Shown here piece after piece: positions 1 through 8,141 of a stretch of DNA of 26,787 nt. The stretch is from contig JAUNJL010000031.1 of NCBI GenBank assembly GCA_030533315.1, positions 1 to 26,787 of the forward strand. Direction: 5' to 3'. The notes below the pieces were generated by a model, which had not been told where the DNA came from, did not search any database, and saw only the letters and a program-made list of their open reading frames with translations. The translations under genes and the position numbers were made by a program. Positions within the stretch are counted from its first letter, which is position 1, and every line of letters starts with the position of its first letter. Source of the stretch: Eubacteriales bacterium (GTDB lineage: Bacteria > Bacillota_A > Clostridia > Lachnospirales > Lachnospiraceae).

Positions 1-1
1 T

Positions 2-1177
2 CTCTTTGTATGCCTGTGTCTGGATCTTGCCGCCGCAGGGTTTCTGGGGTATCGGTACCTGGATCGTAAGATACCGGACGAGCTTTTTGTGGAGAAGGGA
101 AGCGGCACGGATGTTTCCCGGCTGATCAGCCACCCGTTGGTAACCTTCCCGGAGGCGGTGACGGTCTCCGGAGACGGAGGGTATCTTTTGCCCTGCCGGA
201 TCTTGGGAATGATCCCCTTTAAGGATGTGAAGGTGATGCCCACCGATGGGAAAACCGTGCTGGTAAGCGGCAGCACCGTGGGCCTGTATATGGAGACGGA
301 GGGCGTTCTGGTGGTGGACACGGGGGAGATCCTGACAAAGAATGGGGAAACAAAGGATCCGGCAAAAAACATTCTGAAGCCGGGGGATTACATCATATCC
401 ATGAACAAGGAGAGGATCACCAGTAAGAGAGAGCTGATGGAGGATCTGGATGCGCTGGAGGAGGAAAGAGTGATTCTGGAGGTGGTGCGGGATGGGGCAG
501 CCATCCCCGTGTCTCTGACTCCGGTCAGAGACGCAAAGGGGGACTATAAGCTGGGTATCTGGGTGCGGGATGACACCCAGGGGATTGGGACCCTTACCTA
601 CGTGGATGAGCAGGGGCGTTTTGGGGCTCTGGGGCATGGCATCAGTGACGTGGATACGGGCGGGCTTCTGAAGATCCGGGACGGAGCTTTGTACAAGGCC
701 AGGGTCTTGGGGATCCAAAAGGGAGCGAAGGGAAGCCCGGGAGAGCTTTCCGGGCTGATCCGCTATGAAAAGAAAAATGTGATCGGAACCATAGAGAAGA
801 ACACGGGAAACGGTATTTATGGAGACTATCAGGGGCTGATGGAGGGGGACGTGTCCCTTTGTCCCATGAAGGTGGGCTACAAGCAGGAAATGGAAACGGG
901 GCCGGCCTCCATTCTCTGCTGTGTCGAAAACCAGGTACAGGAATATCAGGCGGAAATCACAAAAATCGACATGAATCACGAGGATAATAACAAAAGCTTT
1001 GTCATAAAAGTGACCGACGAAAATCTTCTTTCTGCGACAGGAGGGATCGTCCAGGGAATGTCCGGCTCCCCGGTGCTCCAAAAGGGAAAGATCGTGGGTG
1101 CGGTGACCCATGTTTTTGTCCAGGACGCTGCCAGCGGATATGGGATATTTATAGAAAATATGTTGAAGGAAGGGTGA
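2..1177 (+). CDS. spoIVB: SpoIVB serine peptidase, 5'-truncated by the window edge
   Basis: SpoIVB is the forespore-secreted PDZ serine peptidase (family S55) that signals across the intermembrane space to trigger SpoIVFB processing of pro-sigma-K. The frame is open to the left edge, so the N-terminus, probably including the membrane anchor, lies outside the window. The GTG at 89 is an internal start candidate only. Counting from that GTG, a PDZ-like segment covers about residues 50-150. The catalytic His is in GALGH (His183, bases 635-637) and the catalytic Ser is in GMSGSP (Ser325, bases 1061-1063). The C-terminal stretch GAVTHVFV...SGYGIFIENML is the family signature. The protein ends a little after that stretch, slightly shorter than the Bacillus protein. 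Placement directly before spo0A is the conserved Firmicute order (recN-spoIVB-spo0A in Bacillus). No clear terminator follows it. Confidence 0.95.
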   Translation, partial: LFVCLCLDLAAAGFLGYRYLDRKIPDELFVEKGSGTDVSRLISHPLVTFPEAVTVSGDGGYLLPCRILGMIPFKDVKVMPTDGKTVLVSGSTVGLYMETEGVLVVDTGEILTKNGETKDPAKNILKPGDYIISMNKERITSKRELMEDLDALEEERVILEVVRDGAAIPVSLTPVRDAKGDYKLGIWVRDDTQGIGTLTYVDEQGRFGALGHGISDVDTGGLLKIRDGALYKARVLGIQKGAKGSPGELSGLIRYEKKNVIGTIEKNTGNGIYGDYQGLMEGDVSLCPMKVGYKQEMETGPASILCCVENQVQEYQAEITKIDMNHEDNNKSFVIKVTDENLLSATGGIVQGMSGSPVLQKGKIVGAVTHVFVQDAASGYGIFIENMLKEG

Positions 1178-1203
1178 AAAACACCTCAGAATCCCTGTTT
1201 TTT

Positions 1204-1242
1204 TGTCGGAACCTGGAAAAAGAAATGTCGAAAGGTATCGAA
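1204..1242 (+). promoter_or_regulatory. Cluster of Spo0A-box-like sites upstream of spo0A
   Basis: TGTCGAA at 1226-1232 matches the core 0A box (TGNCGAA). It is flanked by near matches TGTCGGA (1204-1210) and TATCGAA (1236-1242). The perfect site lies about 77-83 bases upstream of the expected transcription start of spo0A. Autoregulation by phosphorylated Spo0A is established in Bacillus. Its operation here is inferred from motif and position only. Confidence 0.6.
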
Positions 1243-1272
1243 CGAAAATCCGGGGAAACAGCCACTTTCGCC

Positions 1273-1302
1273 TTGATTTCCCCATGAGACTTCCACTATA
1301 AT
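1273..1302 (+). promoter_or_regulatory. Vegetative (sigma-A type) promoter of spo0A
   Basis: TTGATT (1273-1278), an 18-base spacer and a perfect TATAAT (1297-1302). This places the transcription start near 1309 and leaves a leader of about 190 nucleotides before the spo0A ATG. Confidence 0.75.
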
Positions 1303-1308
1303 ATAGCT

Positions 1309-1498
1309 TGCCGGAGAAAAAGGGAGACAAAGAACAAATGGCCCCTGATCTCCGGCAGAAAAAACAGGAAAAGGACTTCCTGGAGGTGTATGCGTACCAT
1401 TGGGCCCATCTGTTTCGCATACACAAAGGCTTATCAGGCGTAAGGTTTTCAATCCGCCCGAAGGGCGTTTGGCGTAAGGTTAGGAGGAGAGTGGCCTC
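1309..1498 (+). promoter_or_regulatory. Long structured 5' leader of spo0A
   Basis: This is most of the 321-base gap between spoIVB and spo0A. It holds three inverted repeats in series: TGCCGGAGA (1309-1317) with TCTCCGGCA (1349-1357), loop 31; GTGTATGCG (1386-1394) with CGCATACAC (1416-1424), loop 21; and CGCCC/GGGCG (1455-1467), loop GAA. The last is bracketed by a direct repeat GGCGTAAGGTT (1437-1447 and 1471-1481) that runs almost into the ribosome-binding site (AGGAGGA, 1482-1488). I do not recognise a known riboswitch class. A regulatory role is inference. Confidence 0.55.
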
Positions 1499-2302
1499 AT
1501 GGAAAAATTAAACGTTGCAATCGCAGATGACAATGAGAAAATGGTGGAATTACTTGGTCGCATGATCGAAGAGGATAAGGATCTGAACCTGGTGGGAAAG
1601 GCGCACAACGGAGAGGAGATCTGCAGCATCATCAAGGAGAAGGAGCCGGATGTTGTGGTTCTGGACATCATTATGCCAAAGGTGGACGGCCTTTCCGTCA
1701 TGGAGCGCTTTGCCCATGACAGGACGCTGAAAAAGATCCCGTCCTTCATTGTGGTATCCGCAGTGGGACAGGAACGGATCACGGAGGACGCCTTTAATCT
1801 GGGGGCAGATTATTACATGTTGAAGCCCTTTGACAATCAGCTTTTGCTGAACCGTATCAAGAACGTCCGAAGGAACAAGGAACGGCGGGGCCGGGAGCTG
1901 AGCCGCCAGCCGGCGGAGGAGGCTTCGGTTTACAGTCAGGGAAGCCTGGAGGCGGACGTGACAAATGTGATCCACGAAATCGGCGTACCCGCCCATATCA
2001 AAGGCTATCAATATCTGAGGGATGCCATCATCCTGTCGGTCAATGACATGGAGATGCTCAATTCCATAACCAAGATCCTGTATCCGACCATTGCAAAGAA
2101 GCATCAGACAACACCCAGCCGTGTGGAAAGAGCCATCCGACACGCCATCGAGGTTGCCTGGAGCAGAGGAAAAATGGATACCATTGATGAGCTTTTCGGC
2201 TATACGGTGAGCACGGGAAAGGGAAAGCCCACCAATTCTGAATTTGTGGCTCTGATAGCGGACAAAATACGGTTGGAATATAAAAATCGGGCTTTCCAAT
2301 AA
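1499..2302 (+). CDS. spo0A: Spo0A, master response regulator of sporulation
   Basis: Spo0A is a two-domain DNA-binding response regulator that, once phosphorylated, switches transcription from growth to sporulation. The N-terminal receiver domain (about 1-125) shows the acidic pocket Asp10/Asp11, the phospho-acceptor Asp56 (LDIIMP) and the conserved Lys in LKPFD. After a Gln/Glu-rich linker (about 126-150), the Spo0A effector domain (about 155-265) carries the recognition helix region around [18 protein letters not shown] and ends in the family motif [19 protein letters not shown]. The length, 267 residues, equals that of the family. ATG 1499 has a good AGGAGGA site 10 bases upstream. spo0A appears to have its own promoter and a long leader, independent of spoIVB. 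The phosphorelay kinases are not in the window. Confidence 0.98.
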   Translation: MEKLNVAIADDNEKMVELLGRMIEEDKDLNLVGKAHNGEEICSIIKEKEPDVVVLDIIMPKVDGLSVMERFAHDRTLKKIPSFIVVSAVGQERITEDAFNLGADYYMLKPFDNQLLLNRIKNVRRNKERRGRELSRQPAEEASVYSQGSLEADVTNVIHEIGVPAHIKGYQYLRDAIILSVNDMEMLNSITKILYPTIAKKHQTTPSRVERAIRHAIEVAWSRGKMDTIDELFGYTVSTGKGKPTNSEFVALIADKIRLEYKNRAFQ

Positions 2303-2321
2303 GTGCTTTTTAGGGTATAAT
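2293..2321 (+). promoter_or_regulatory. Probable glgA promoter
   Basis: TTTCCA (2293-2298), 17-base spacer, TATAAT (2316-2321). The -35 element overlaps the last codons of spo0A. The predicted leader is about 98 nucleotides and includes the AAGGAGGGAG ribosome-binding site before ATG 2426. Confidence 0.55.
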
Positions 2322-2425
2322 GAAAGAAAAGAGGGAAGAGGAAGATCCTTTTTCCAAGGTTCTTAGAGAAGTCAGGAGAGTTCCTTATGGCTTAGTAAAA
2401 ATACACCAAGGAGGGAGTTTTACGG

Positions 2426-3868
2426 ATGAAGAAAATTCTATTTGCGACATCGGAGGCGGTACCCTTTATTAAAACGGGAGGGCTGGCAGATGTTGCGGGA
2501 TCCTTACCAAAATGTTTTGATAAGCGATATTTTGACATTCGTGTGATATTGCCGAAGTATGCCTGTATGAGACAGGAATGGAAGGACAAGATGGAGTACG
2601 TCACTCATTTTTATATGGATCTGGGCTACAAAAATTGTTATGTAGGCATCATGCAGATGCAGTACGACGGCATTCAGTTTTATTTCATTGACAATGAGTA
2701 TTACTTCAGCGGTCCCAAGCCCTATGATTCTGCACCCTGGGATCTGGAGAAGTTTGCATTCTTTTCCAAGGCGGTTCTTTCCGTTCTTCCGGTGATCGGC
2801 TTCCGCCCTGACGTGATCCACTGCCACGACTGGCAGACGGGGCTGGTGCCTGTTTATCTTCATGACAGCTTCCAGCAAAATGAGTTCTTCTGGGGCATCA
2901 AGACCGTTATGACCATACATAACCTGAAGTTCCAGGGTGTGTACGACGTCAAGACCATCAAGAATCTCACGGGCCTGTCGGATTATTATTTTGTACCCGA
3001 CAAGCTGGAGGCCTACAAGGACGGGAATTTCTTAAAGGGCGGCATCGTCTTCGCAGACGCCGTTACCACCGTCAGCAACACCTATGCGGAGGAGATCAAG
3101 ACGCCCTTCTACGGGGAAGGCCTTGACGGCCTGCTGCGGGCCCGCTCCGGCAGTCTGCGGGGCATTGTAAACGGCATCGATTACAATGACTTTAATCCGG
3201 AGACGGATATCTTCCTGGGGGCGAAATACAATGGAACCACCTTCCGCAAGGAAAAAGTAAAAAATAAGCTTCAGCTTCAGAAGGATCTGGGACTGGAGCA
3301 GGATCCGAAGACCATGATGATCGGTATCGTGTCCCGCCTGACGGATCAGAAGGGCTTTGACCTTATTGCCTACGTGATGGACGAGCTGTGTCAGGACGCT
3401 GTACAGATCGTTGCCTTGGGAACCGGAGATGAGCGCTACGAGAATATGTTCCGCCATTACGATTGGAAGTACCACGGCAAGGTTTCCGCCCAGATTTATT
3501 ATGACGAGGGGATGTCCCACAGGATTTATGGGGCGTCGGATGCTTTCCTGATGCCATCCCTTTTTGAGCCCTGCGGCTTGAGCCAGCTTATGAGCCTTCG
3601 TTACGGCACCATCCCCATTGTCCGGGAGACAGGCGGGCTGAAGGATACCGTGGAGCCGTACAATGAGTTCGAGGGCACGGGCACCGGCTTTAGCTTCCGC
3701 AACTACAATGCGCATGAGATGCTGTCTACCGTGCGCTATGCAGAGCGCATCTACTACGACAAGAAGCGGGAGTGGAACAAGATGGTGGACCGGGCGATGG
3801 CAAAGGATTTCTCCTGGCACAATTCTGCCCGTCAGTATGAGGAGATGTACAACTGGCTGATCGGCTGA
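2426..3868 (+). CDS. glgA: Glycogen synthase (ADP-glucose, GT5)
   Basis: GlgA transfers glucose from ADP-glucose to the non-reducing end of alpha-1,4-glucan. The N-terminal Rossmann domain opens with the GT5 nucleotide-sugar motif KTGGLADVAGSLPK (Lys16). HCHDWQTGL (around residue 131) and TIHNLKFQG follow. The GT1-like C-terminal domain begins near residue 290 (IGIVSRLTDQKGFDL) and holds the FEPCGLSQLMSLRYG motif with the donor-binding Glu. At 480 residues the length is typical. The start is set by a strong AAGGAGGGAG site. The gene stands alone: no glgB, glgC, glgD or glgP is nearby. Clostridia commonly make a glucan store before sporulation, so its position beside spo0A is suggestive, but no co-regulation is visible because glgA appears to have its own promoter. 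Confidence 0.95.
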   Translation: MKKILFATSEAVPFIKTGGLADVAGSLPKCFDKRYFDIRVILPKYACMRQEWKDKMEYVTHFYMDLGYKNCYVGIMQMQYDGIQFYFIDNEYYFSGPKPYDSAPWDLEKFAFFSKAVLSVLPVIGFRPDVIHCHDWQTGLVPVYLHDSFQQNEFFWGIKTVMTIHNLKFQGVYDVKTIKNLTGLSDYYFVPDKLEAYKDGNFLKGGIVFADAVTTVSNTYAEEIKTPFYGEGLDGLLRARSGSLRGIVNGIDYNDFNPETDIFLGAKYNGTTFRKEKVKNKLQLQKDLGLEQDPKTMMIGIVSRLTDQKGFDLIAYVMDELCQDAVQIVALGTGDERYENMFRHYDWKYHGKVSAQIYYDEGMSHRIYGASDAFLMPSLFEPCGLSQLMSLRYGTIPIVRETGGLKDTVEPYNEFEGTGTGFSFRNYNAHEMLSTVRYAERIYYDKKREWNKMVDRAMAKDFSWHNSARQYEEMYNWLIG

Positions 3869-3934
3869 TTCCTTGTCAGAAGGGTCCTTCGCCAGAAGTG
3901 AAAAGATAAGACCATAAAGAGCACAGGATAAGCG

Positions 3935-3961
3935 GGGCGTTTCCCAGAAGGGGAGGCGCCC
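3935..3961 (+). repeat. Strong stem-loop between glgA and recA
   Basis: GGGCGTTTCCC (3935-3945) pairs with GGGAGGCGCCC (3951-3961) over 11 pairs, two of them G-U on the plus strand, around a five-base loop. There is no run of T after it, so it is not a classical intrinsic terminator. It could mark the end of glgA mRNA or act as a processing site. Confidence 0.5.
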
Positions 3962-4034
3962 TGTCCCTGTTTGTGCAGCGGCCGCAGGCAGTCGGGAGGG
4001 AGATCTTTGCGGATTGGATTTTTGGCGGAACCTC

Positions 4035-4063
4035 TTGACATGGATGGAAAAGTATACTACTAT
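4035..4063 (+). promoter_or_regulatory. recA promoter
   Basis: Perfect TTGACA (4035-4040), 17-base spacer, TACTAT (4058-4063). The same two hexamers and spacing occur in front of hom (25298-25326). The LexA box lies just downstream, across the expected start of transcription. Confidence 0.8.
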
Positions 4064-4077
4064 GTATACAGAAAACA

Positions 4078-4091
4078 CGAACATAGGTTCG
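4078..4091 (+). promoter_or_regulatory. LexA (DinR-type) SOS operator of recA
   Basis: CGAACATAGGTTCG is a 14-base dyad with both half-sites intact (CGAAC and GTTCG around four bases), fitting the Gram-positive LexA box. It lies 14 bases after the -10 element, where bound LexA would block transcription. lexA itself is not in the window. Confidence 0.9.
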
Positions 4092-4123
4092 CATAAAATG
4101 ATGATCAAGGAGAATACCGTAAA

Positions 4124-5176
4124 ATGATAAATGAAGAGAAGAAAAAGGCCTTGGAGGCTGCTCTTGGCCAAATTGAAAAGCAATATGGAAAGGGTTCCGT
4201 GATGAAGCTGGGAGAGTCGGGAGCCAGTATGCAGGTGGAGGCCGTCCCCACCGGTTCCCTGAGCCTGGATATCGCTCTGGGAGTGGGCGGCGTGCCCAAG
4301 GGGCGTATCGTGGAGATTTATGGGCCGGAGTCCAGCGGTAAGACCACGGTCGCCCTCCATATGGTGGCGGAGGTGCAGAAGAGAGGCGGGATCGCGGGCT
4401 TCATTGACGCAGAGCACGCCCTGGATCCCGTCTATGCGAAGAACATCGGCGTTGACATCGACAATCTTTATATTTCCCAGCCGGACAATGGGGAGCAGGC
4501 GCTGGAGATCACCGAGACCATGGTGCGCTCCGGGGCGGTGGATATTGTGATCGTGGACTCTGTGGCCGCCCTGGTGCCCAAGGCGGAGATCGACGGGGAC
4601 ATGGGGGACAGCCATGTGGGCCTTCAGGCCAGGCTGATGTCCCAGGCTCTTCGTAAGCTGACGGCGGTGATCAGCAAGTCCAACTGCGTGGTGATCTTCA
4701 TCAACCAGCTTCGGGAAAAAGTGGGCGTCATGTTCGGCAATCCGGAGACGACCACCGGCGGCCGGGCTCTGAAGTTTTATTCATCCGTCCGTCTGGACGT
4801 CCGCCGTGTGGAGACATTGAAGCAGGGCGGTGAGATGGTGGGGAACCACACCAAGATCAAGGTAGTAAAAAATAAAGTGGCTCCGCCCTTTAAGCAGGCA
4901 GAATTTGACATTATGTTCGGTACCGGGATCTCTCGGGAGGGAGATATCCTGGATCTGGCGGCAGACTGCTCCATCGTCAATAAGAGCGGCGCCTGGTATG
5001 CCTACGAGGGCAATAAGATCGGCCAGGGGCGCGAGAACGCAAAGCTTTATTTAAAGGAGCATCCGGAGCTTCGGGATGAGATCGAGCATAAGGTTCGGGT
5101 CCACTATCAGCTGGTTCCCCAGGAGGAGCAGGAGGCTTCGGCAGAGGAGGAGGCTCCTGCAGAGGCGGAGGAATAA
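4124..5176 (+). CDS. recA: RecA recombinase
   Basis: RecA forms filaments on single-stranded DNA, drives strand exchange and stimulates LexA self-cleavage. The Walker A motif GPESSGKT is at residues 67-74. Walker B ([10 protein letters not shown]) is near 140-150, and the L1/L2 DNA-binding loop region includes [13 protein letters not shown] near 205-220. The C-terminus is the usual acidic tail ([10 protein letters not shown]). At 350 residues it is full length. ATG 4124 follows AAGGAG (4107-4112) with an 11-base gap. It is the first gene of a recA-recX unit: the recX start codon comes one base after the recA stop, and the recX ribosome-binding site is inside the recA tail codons. The LexA box makes SOS induction very likely. 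Confidence 0.99.
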   Translation: MINEEKKKALEAALGQIEKQYGKGSVMKLGESGASMQVEAVPTGSLSLDIALGVGGVPKGRIVEIYGPESSGKTTVALHMVAEVQKRGGIAGFIDAEHALDPVYAKNIGVDIDNLYISQPDNGEQALEITETMVRSGAVDIVIVDSVAALVPKAEIDGDMGDSHVGLQARLMSQALRKLTAVISKSNCVVIFINQLREKVGVMFGNPETTTGGRALKFYSSVRLDVRRVETLKQGGEMVGNHTKIKVVKNKVAPPFKQAEFDIMFGTGISREGDILDLAADCSIVNKSGAWYAYEGNKIGQGRENAKLYLKEHPELRDEIEHKVRVHYQLVPQEEQEASAEEEAPAEAEE

Positions 5177-5177
5177 G

Positions 5178-5678
5178 ATGCCATTGACACCGGAGGAGCA
5201 GAAGAAAGCCCGAAGGAAGGCCATGCAGCTTCTGGAACATATGGACCGCACGGAAAAGGGCCTGTCTGACCGTCTGCGTCAGGCAGGCTTTACCTGGGAG
5301 GCTGCGGCAGACGCACTGGAGTACGTGAAGGGCTATGGCTATGTAGATGATCTTCGCTATGCCAGGGCTTACCTTCTTTCCAGGCAGCAGTCCAAAAGCA
5401 AGGCACGGCTTTTTCAGGAGCTGCACAGAAAGGGCGTGGATCAGGAGACCATATGTCAGGCCTGGGAGGAGGCCGGTCAGATCGCTGAGACGGATGAGAG
5501 GGAGCTTTTGCGCAGGATGATTCGGAAGAAGTGCGAGCCCGGCACGGAGCTGGACGAAAAGAGCTATCGCAGGCTTTGGGGAGCCATGGTGAGACAGGGG
5601 TTTGAAATGGGAGACATTTCGGCGGTTTTGGAGGAAATGGACATTTTTTACAGACCCTCCTGGAGGGACGGGGACTGA
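5178..5678 (+). CDS. recX: RecX, regulatory protein of RecA
   Basis: RecX binds RecA filaments and limits their activity. I start the gene at ATG 5178, one base after the recA stop and five bases after GGAGGA (5167-5172), giving 166 residues. The open frame upstream only shadows the recA tail. The RecX fold is visible as repeated three-helix units: residues about 10-65 (AMQLLEHMDRTEKGLSDRLRQAGF...GYVDDLRYARAYL, the most diagnostic block), about 65-105 (KARLFQELHRKGVDQETI) and about 115-155 (ELLRRMIRKK...LWGAMVRQGFEMGDISAVL). The overlap-style spacing implies translational coupling to recA. A small GCCC/GGGC hairpin with TTTT (5686-5700) follows the gene but is too short to call a terminator with confidence. 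Confidence 0.92.
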   Translation: MPLTPEEQKKARRKAMQLLEHMDRTEKGLSDRLRQAGFTWEAAADALEYVKGYGYVDDLRYARAYLLSRQQSKSKARLFQELHRKGVDQETICQAWEEAGQIAETDERELLRRMIRKKCEPGTELDEKSYRRLWGAMVRQGFEMGDISAVLEEMDIFYRPSWRDGD

Positions 5679-5765
5679 TTCGGCTGCCCAGGGGGCTTTT
5701 CAGTGGAAAAAATGGGGATCCCAGAGGGATGCCGAGAAAAATTACGAACAAATACATAGAAAAAC

Positions 5766-5794
5766 TTGACATCATTCTCAAAAACAGATAAACT
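5766..5794 (+). promoter_or_regulatory. Probable rny promoter
   Basis: TTGACA (5766-5771), 17-base spacer, TAAACT (5789-5794). A perfect 10-base palindrome ATTGTACAAT (5807-5816) lies in the short leader, just ahead of the AAGGAGG ribosome-binding site (5828-5834). The -35 is ideal and the -10 is moderate. Confidence 0.6.
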
Positions 5795-5841
5795 TGTATT
5801 GTTGTAATTGTACAATGAAAACTGAATAAGGAGGTGCTCCT

Positions 5842-7410
5842 GTGACAAGCACAATGGTTACTGTTGTTGTTGCTGTTGTCGCTGTAGTAGTCGCACTGCT
5901 TATTGCTGTTCCTGTTACCTGTAAAGTTGCTGTTGAGAATAAAATCAAGAAAGATGCAGAAACGATTGGTTCAGCTGAGGAAAAAGCTCGAGCTATTATT
6001 GACGATGCTTTGAAGGCAGCCGAAACGAAAAAAAGAGAAACTTTATTGGAAGTAAAGGAAGAATCTCTCCGGACGAAGAATGAGCTGGAGAAAGAAACCA
6101 AGGAACGAAGAGCCGAGCTGCAGAAGTATGAGAAGCGCGTCTTATCAAAAGAGGAATCGGTTGATAAGAAGGCAGATGCAGTGGAGAAGCGTGAGGCAGA
6201 ATGCACAGCGAGATTTGCAGAACTGCAGAGAAAAGAAAAAAGAGTGGATGAACTGGAACAAAAGGGAGTGCAGGAGTTGGAGCGGGTATCCGGACTGACT
6301 TCTGAGCAGGCCAAGGAAGAGCTTCTAAGATCCGTGGAGGACGACGTAAAGGTGGATGTGGCCAGGCTTTACAAGGAGCTGGAGGGCAGGGCCAAAGAGG
6401 ATGCCAACAAAAAGGCAAAGGAATATGTGGTGAATGCCATCCAGAAATGCGCCGTGGATCATGTTTCCGAGGCGACCATCTCCGTGGTGCAGCTTCCCAG
6501 CGATGAGATGAAGGGGCGTATCATCGGCCGTGAGGGCCGTAACATCCGTACCCTGGAGACGCTTACCGGTGTGGATCTGATTATCGATGACACTCCGGAG
6601 GCCGTGGTTCTCTCCGCCTTTGACCCTATTCGCCGGGAGGTGGCCAGGGTGGCTCTTGAGAAGCTGATCGTGGACGGACGTATTCACCCGGCCAGGATCG
6701 AGGAGATGGTGGAGAAAGCCCAGAGAGAGGTGGAGTCCCAGATCCGCGAGGATGGGGAGACGGCTGCCATGGACGTGGGCGTGCATGGTATCCATACCGA
6801 GCTTTTGAAGCTCCTGGGCCGCATGAAGTTCCGTTCCAGCTATGGGCAGAACGCCTTGAAGCATTCCATCGAGGTGGCGCAGCTTTCCGGGTTGATCGCC
6901 GGAGAGGTGGGGGCGGACGTGCGCCTTGCAAAACGGGCAGGTCTTCTCCACGACATTGGAAAGTCCATTGACCACGAGGTGGAGGGATCCCATATCCAGA
7001 TCGGTGTGGATCTTTGTAAGAAGTACAAGGAGTCGGCCATGGTGATCAATGCCGTTGCGGCGCATCATGGAGACGTGGAGCCGGAATATCTCATTTCCAG
7101 TATCGTTCAGGCAGCGGATGCGATTTCTGCAGCCCGTCCCGGTGCAAGGAGAGAGACTCTGGAAACCTATACCAACCGTCTGAAGCAGCTGGAGGACATT
7201 GCCAACCAGTTCAAGGGCGTGGACAAGTCCTTTGCCATCCAGGCGGGCCGCGAGATCCGGGTGATGGTGGTTCCGGAACATATCACCGATGCAGATATGG
7301 TGATTCTGGCACGAGACGTGGCGAAGCAGATCGAGGCTGAGCTGGAATATCCGGGCCAGATCAAGGTTAATGTCATTCGGGAGAGCAGAGCTGTTGATTA
7401 TGCGAAATAG
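5842..7410 (+). CDS. rny: Ribonuclease Y
   Basis: RNase Y is the membrane-anchored endoribonuclease that starts decay of many mRNAs in Firmicutes. It begins with GTG 5842, seven bases after AAGGAGG. A single Val/Ala-rich membrane helix spans about residues 5-27. A long charged coiled coil, rich in Lys and Glu, follows (about 30-200). The KH RNA-binding domain is at about 210-275 ([15 protein letters not shown]). The HD nuclease domain starts near 335, with the metal-binding pair His370-Asp371 in GLLHDIGKS and the later VAAHHGD motif. The 522-residue length is typical. The gene ends with a strong intrinsic terminator. In Bacillus rny is also downstream of recA; ymdB and spoVS, which follow it there, are missing here. 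Confidence 0.97.
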   Translation: MTSTMVTVVVAVVAVVVALLIAVPVTCKVAVENKIKKDAETIGSAEEKARAIIDDALKAAETKKRETLLEVKEESLRTKNELEKETKERRAELQKYEKRVLSKEESVDKKADAVEKREAECTARFAELQRKEKRVDELEQKGVQELERVSGLTSEQAKEELLRSVEDDVKVDVARLYKELEGRAKEDANKKAKEYVVNAIQKCAVDHVSEATISVVQLPSDEMKGRIIGREGRNIRTLETLTGVDLIIDDTPEAVVLSAFDPIRREVARVALEKLIVDGRIHPARIEEMVEKAQREVESQIREDGETAAMDVGVHGIHTELLKLLGRMKFRSSYGQNALKHSIEVAQLSGLIAGEVGADVRLAKRAGLLHDIGKSIDHEVEGSHIQIGVDLCKKYKESAMVINAVAAHHGDVEPEYLISSIVQAADAISAARPGARRETLETYTNRLKQLEDIANQFKGVDKSFAIQAGREIRVMVVPEHITDADMVILARDVAKQIEAELEYPGQIKVNVIRESRAVDYAK

Positions 7411-7447
7411 CGGCGGATCACAGACTGGATCGTTCCATAAGAGATAC

Positions 7448-7483
7448 AAAAAAGCTGTTGGGTTTTTTGCCCGGCAGCTTTTT
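7448..7483 (+). terminator. Intrinsic terminator of rny
   Basis: The 14-pair stem AAAAAGCTGTTGGG (7449-7462) with CCCGGCAGCTTTTT (7470-7483) encloses a TTTTTTG loop. The A-run on one side and T-run on the other make it potentially active in both directions. Confidence 0.88.
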
Positions 7484-7494
7484 CTTTGGGCATA

Positions 7495-7523
7495 ACATAA
7501 TCTTCATTTCCTGCTCGTACAAT
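7495..7523 (+). promoter_or_regulatory. Candidate sigma-E promoter of spoIIM
   Basis: ACATAAT (7495-7501), 14-base spacer, CGTACAAT (7516-7523). Compared with the Bacillus sigma-E consensus (KMATATT, 14 bases, CATACAMT), the -10 matches 7 of 8 and the -35 5 of 7. It lies directly upstream of a gene expected in the mother-cell sigma-E regulon. The start of transcription would fall about 9 bases before the ATG. Confidence 0.5.
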
Positions 7524-7538
7524 GTACAGGGTGAAGCT

Positions 7539-8141
7539 ATGGAAAAAAAGAAAATGCAAGGAAAAAGAAGAGGGGGACTTCCCTCAGAAATTCTGTTTTT
7601 GGCCGGTTTTTTCCTGGGGACGATCCTTCCCAACCTGGCATGGAGGTTTCAGTGGAAGGAAAAATACATGGCCTCGTTGGGGCTGTTGCTGACCCTGTCG
7701 GAGGGGGAAACTCTGGGAATGGAATTTTTTGGGCAGGTTTTGAGGCTGCGGCTGCCTTTTTTGTGCTTCTGTATCCTCTGCGGATTTTCGGTATTTGGAC
7801 TTCCTCTGGCCATTCTGGTCCTGGTGGGAGAGGGATTTGGCACCGGCCTCGTGCTGTCCGTTTCCATTTTGCAGCTGGGGTTGGCCGGGGGTGCTCTGGG
7901 AGCAGGCCTTTTGCTTCCGCATTATCTGCTGTACCTTCCGGCGTCCTTTTACCTCATGGGCCAGGTCGGGGAGGAGTCTCTGGAAATGTGGAAAAACAAG
8001 GGGCTGTTTCCTCGAAAAGCCGCCGCCTATTGCGGAAGGTGCCTGGGGGCGGGAGGCGTTTATTTTCTGGGCTGTCTCCTGGAGGCATGGGTAAATCCCT
8101 GGATCGTGGAAAAAATTTTGGAGCGGATAAATTTTTTTTAG
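7539..8141 (+). CDS. spoIIM: Stage II sporulation protein M
   Basis: SpoIIM belongs to the mother-cell DMP complex (SpoIID-SpoIIM-SpoIIP), which remodels peptidoglycan during engulfment. I start at ATG 7539, which follows AGGGTG (7528-7533); the longer open frame upstream runs through the rny terminator and is unlikely. The 200-residue product is strongly hydrophobic, with about five membrane segments (near 17-33, 72-90, 92-110, 115-150 and 168-185). LLPHYLLYLPASFYL resembles the conserved LPHxxxExPA block of this family. It is followed by xerD, and in Bacillus subtilis spoIIM is also next to xerD (with fur between). Sequence similarity is modest but the context is strong. The other DMP genes are not in the window. 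Confidence 0.82.
   Translation: MEKKKMQGKRRGGLPSEILFLAGFFLGTILPNLAWRFQWKEKYMASLGLLLTLSEGETLGMEFFGQVLRLRLPFLCFCILCGFSVFGLPLAILVLVGEGFGTGLVLSVSILQLGLAGGALGAGLLLPHYLLYLPASFYLMGQVGEESLEMWKNKGLFPRKAAAYCGRCLGAGGVYFLGCLLEAWVNPWIVEKILERINFF

Noticed and set aside
1308..1511. Small basic open frame (67 codons) in the spo0A leader overlapping its start
   Set aside because: Starts with TTG, or an internal ATG at 1338 with a poorly spaced site; crosses all the inverted repeats; overlaps spo0A out of frame. Leader structure explains the region better, though a coupled leader peptide is not excluded.
3032..4615. Long minus-strand frame of 527 codons across glgA and recA
   Set aside because: Runs antisense through two certain genes and the recA promoter; no family similarity.
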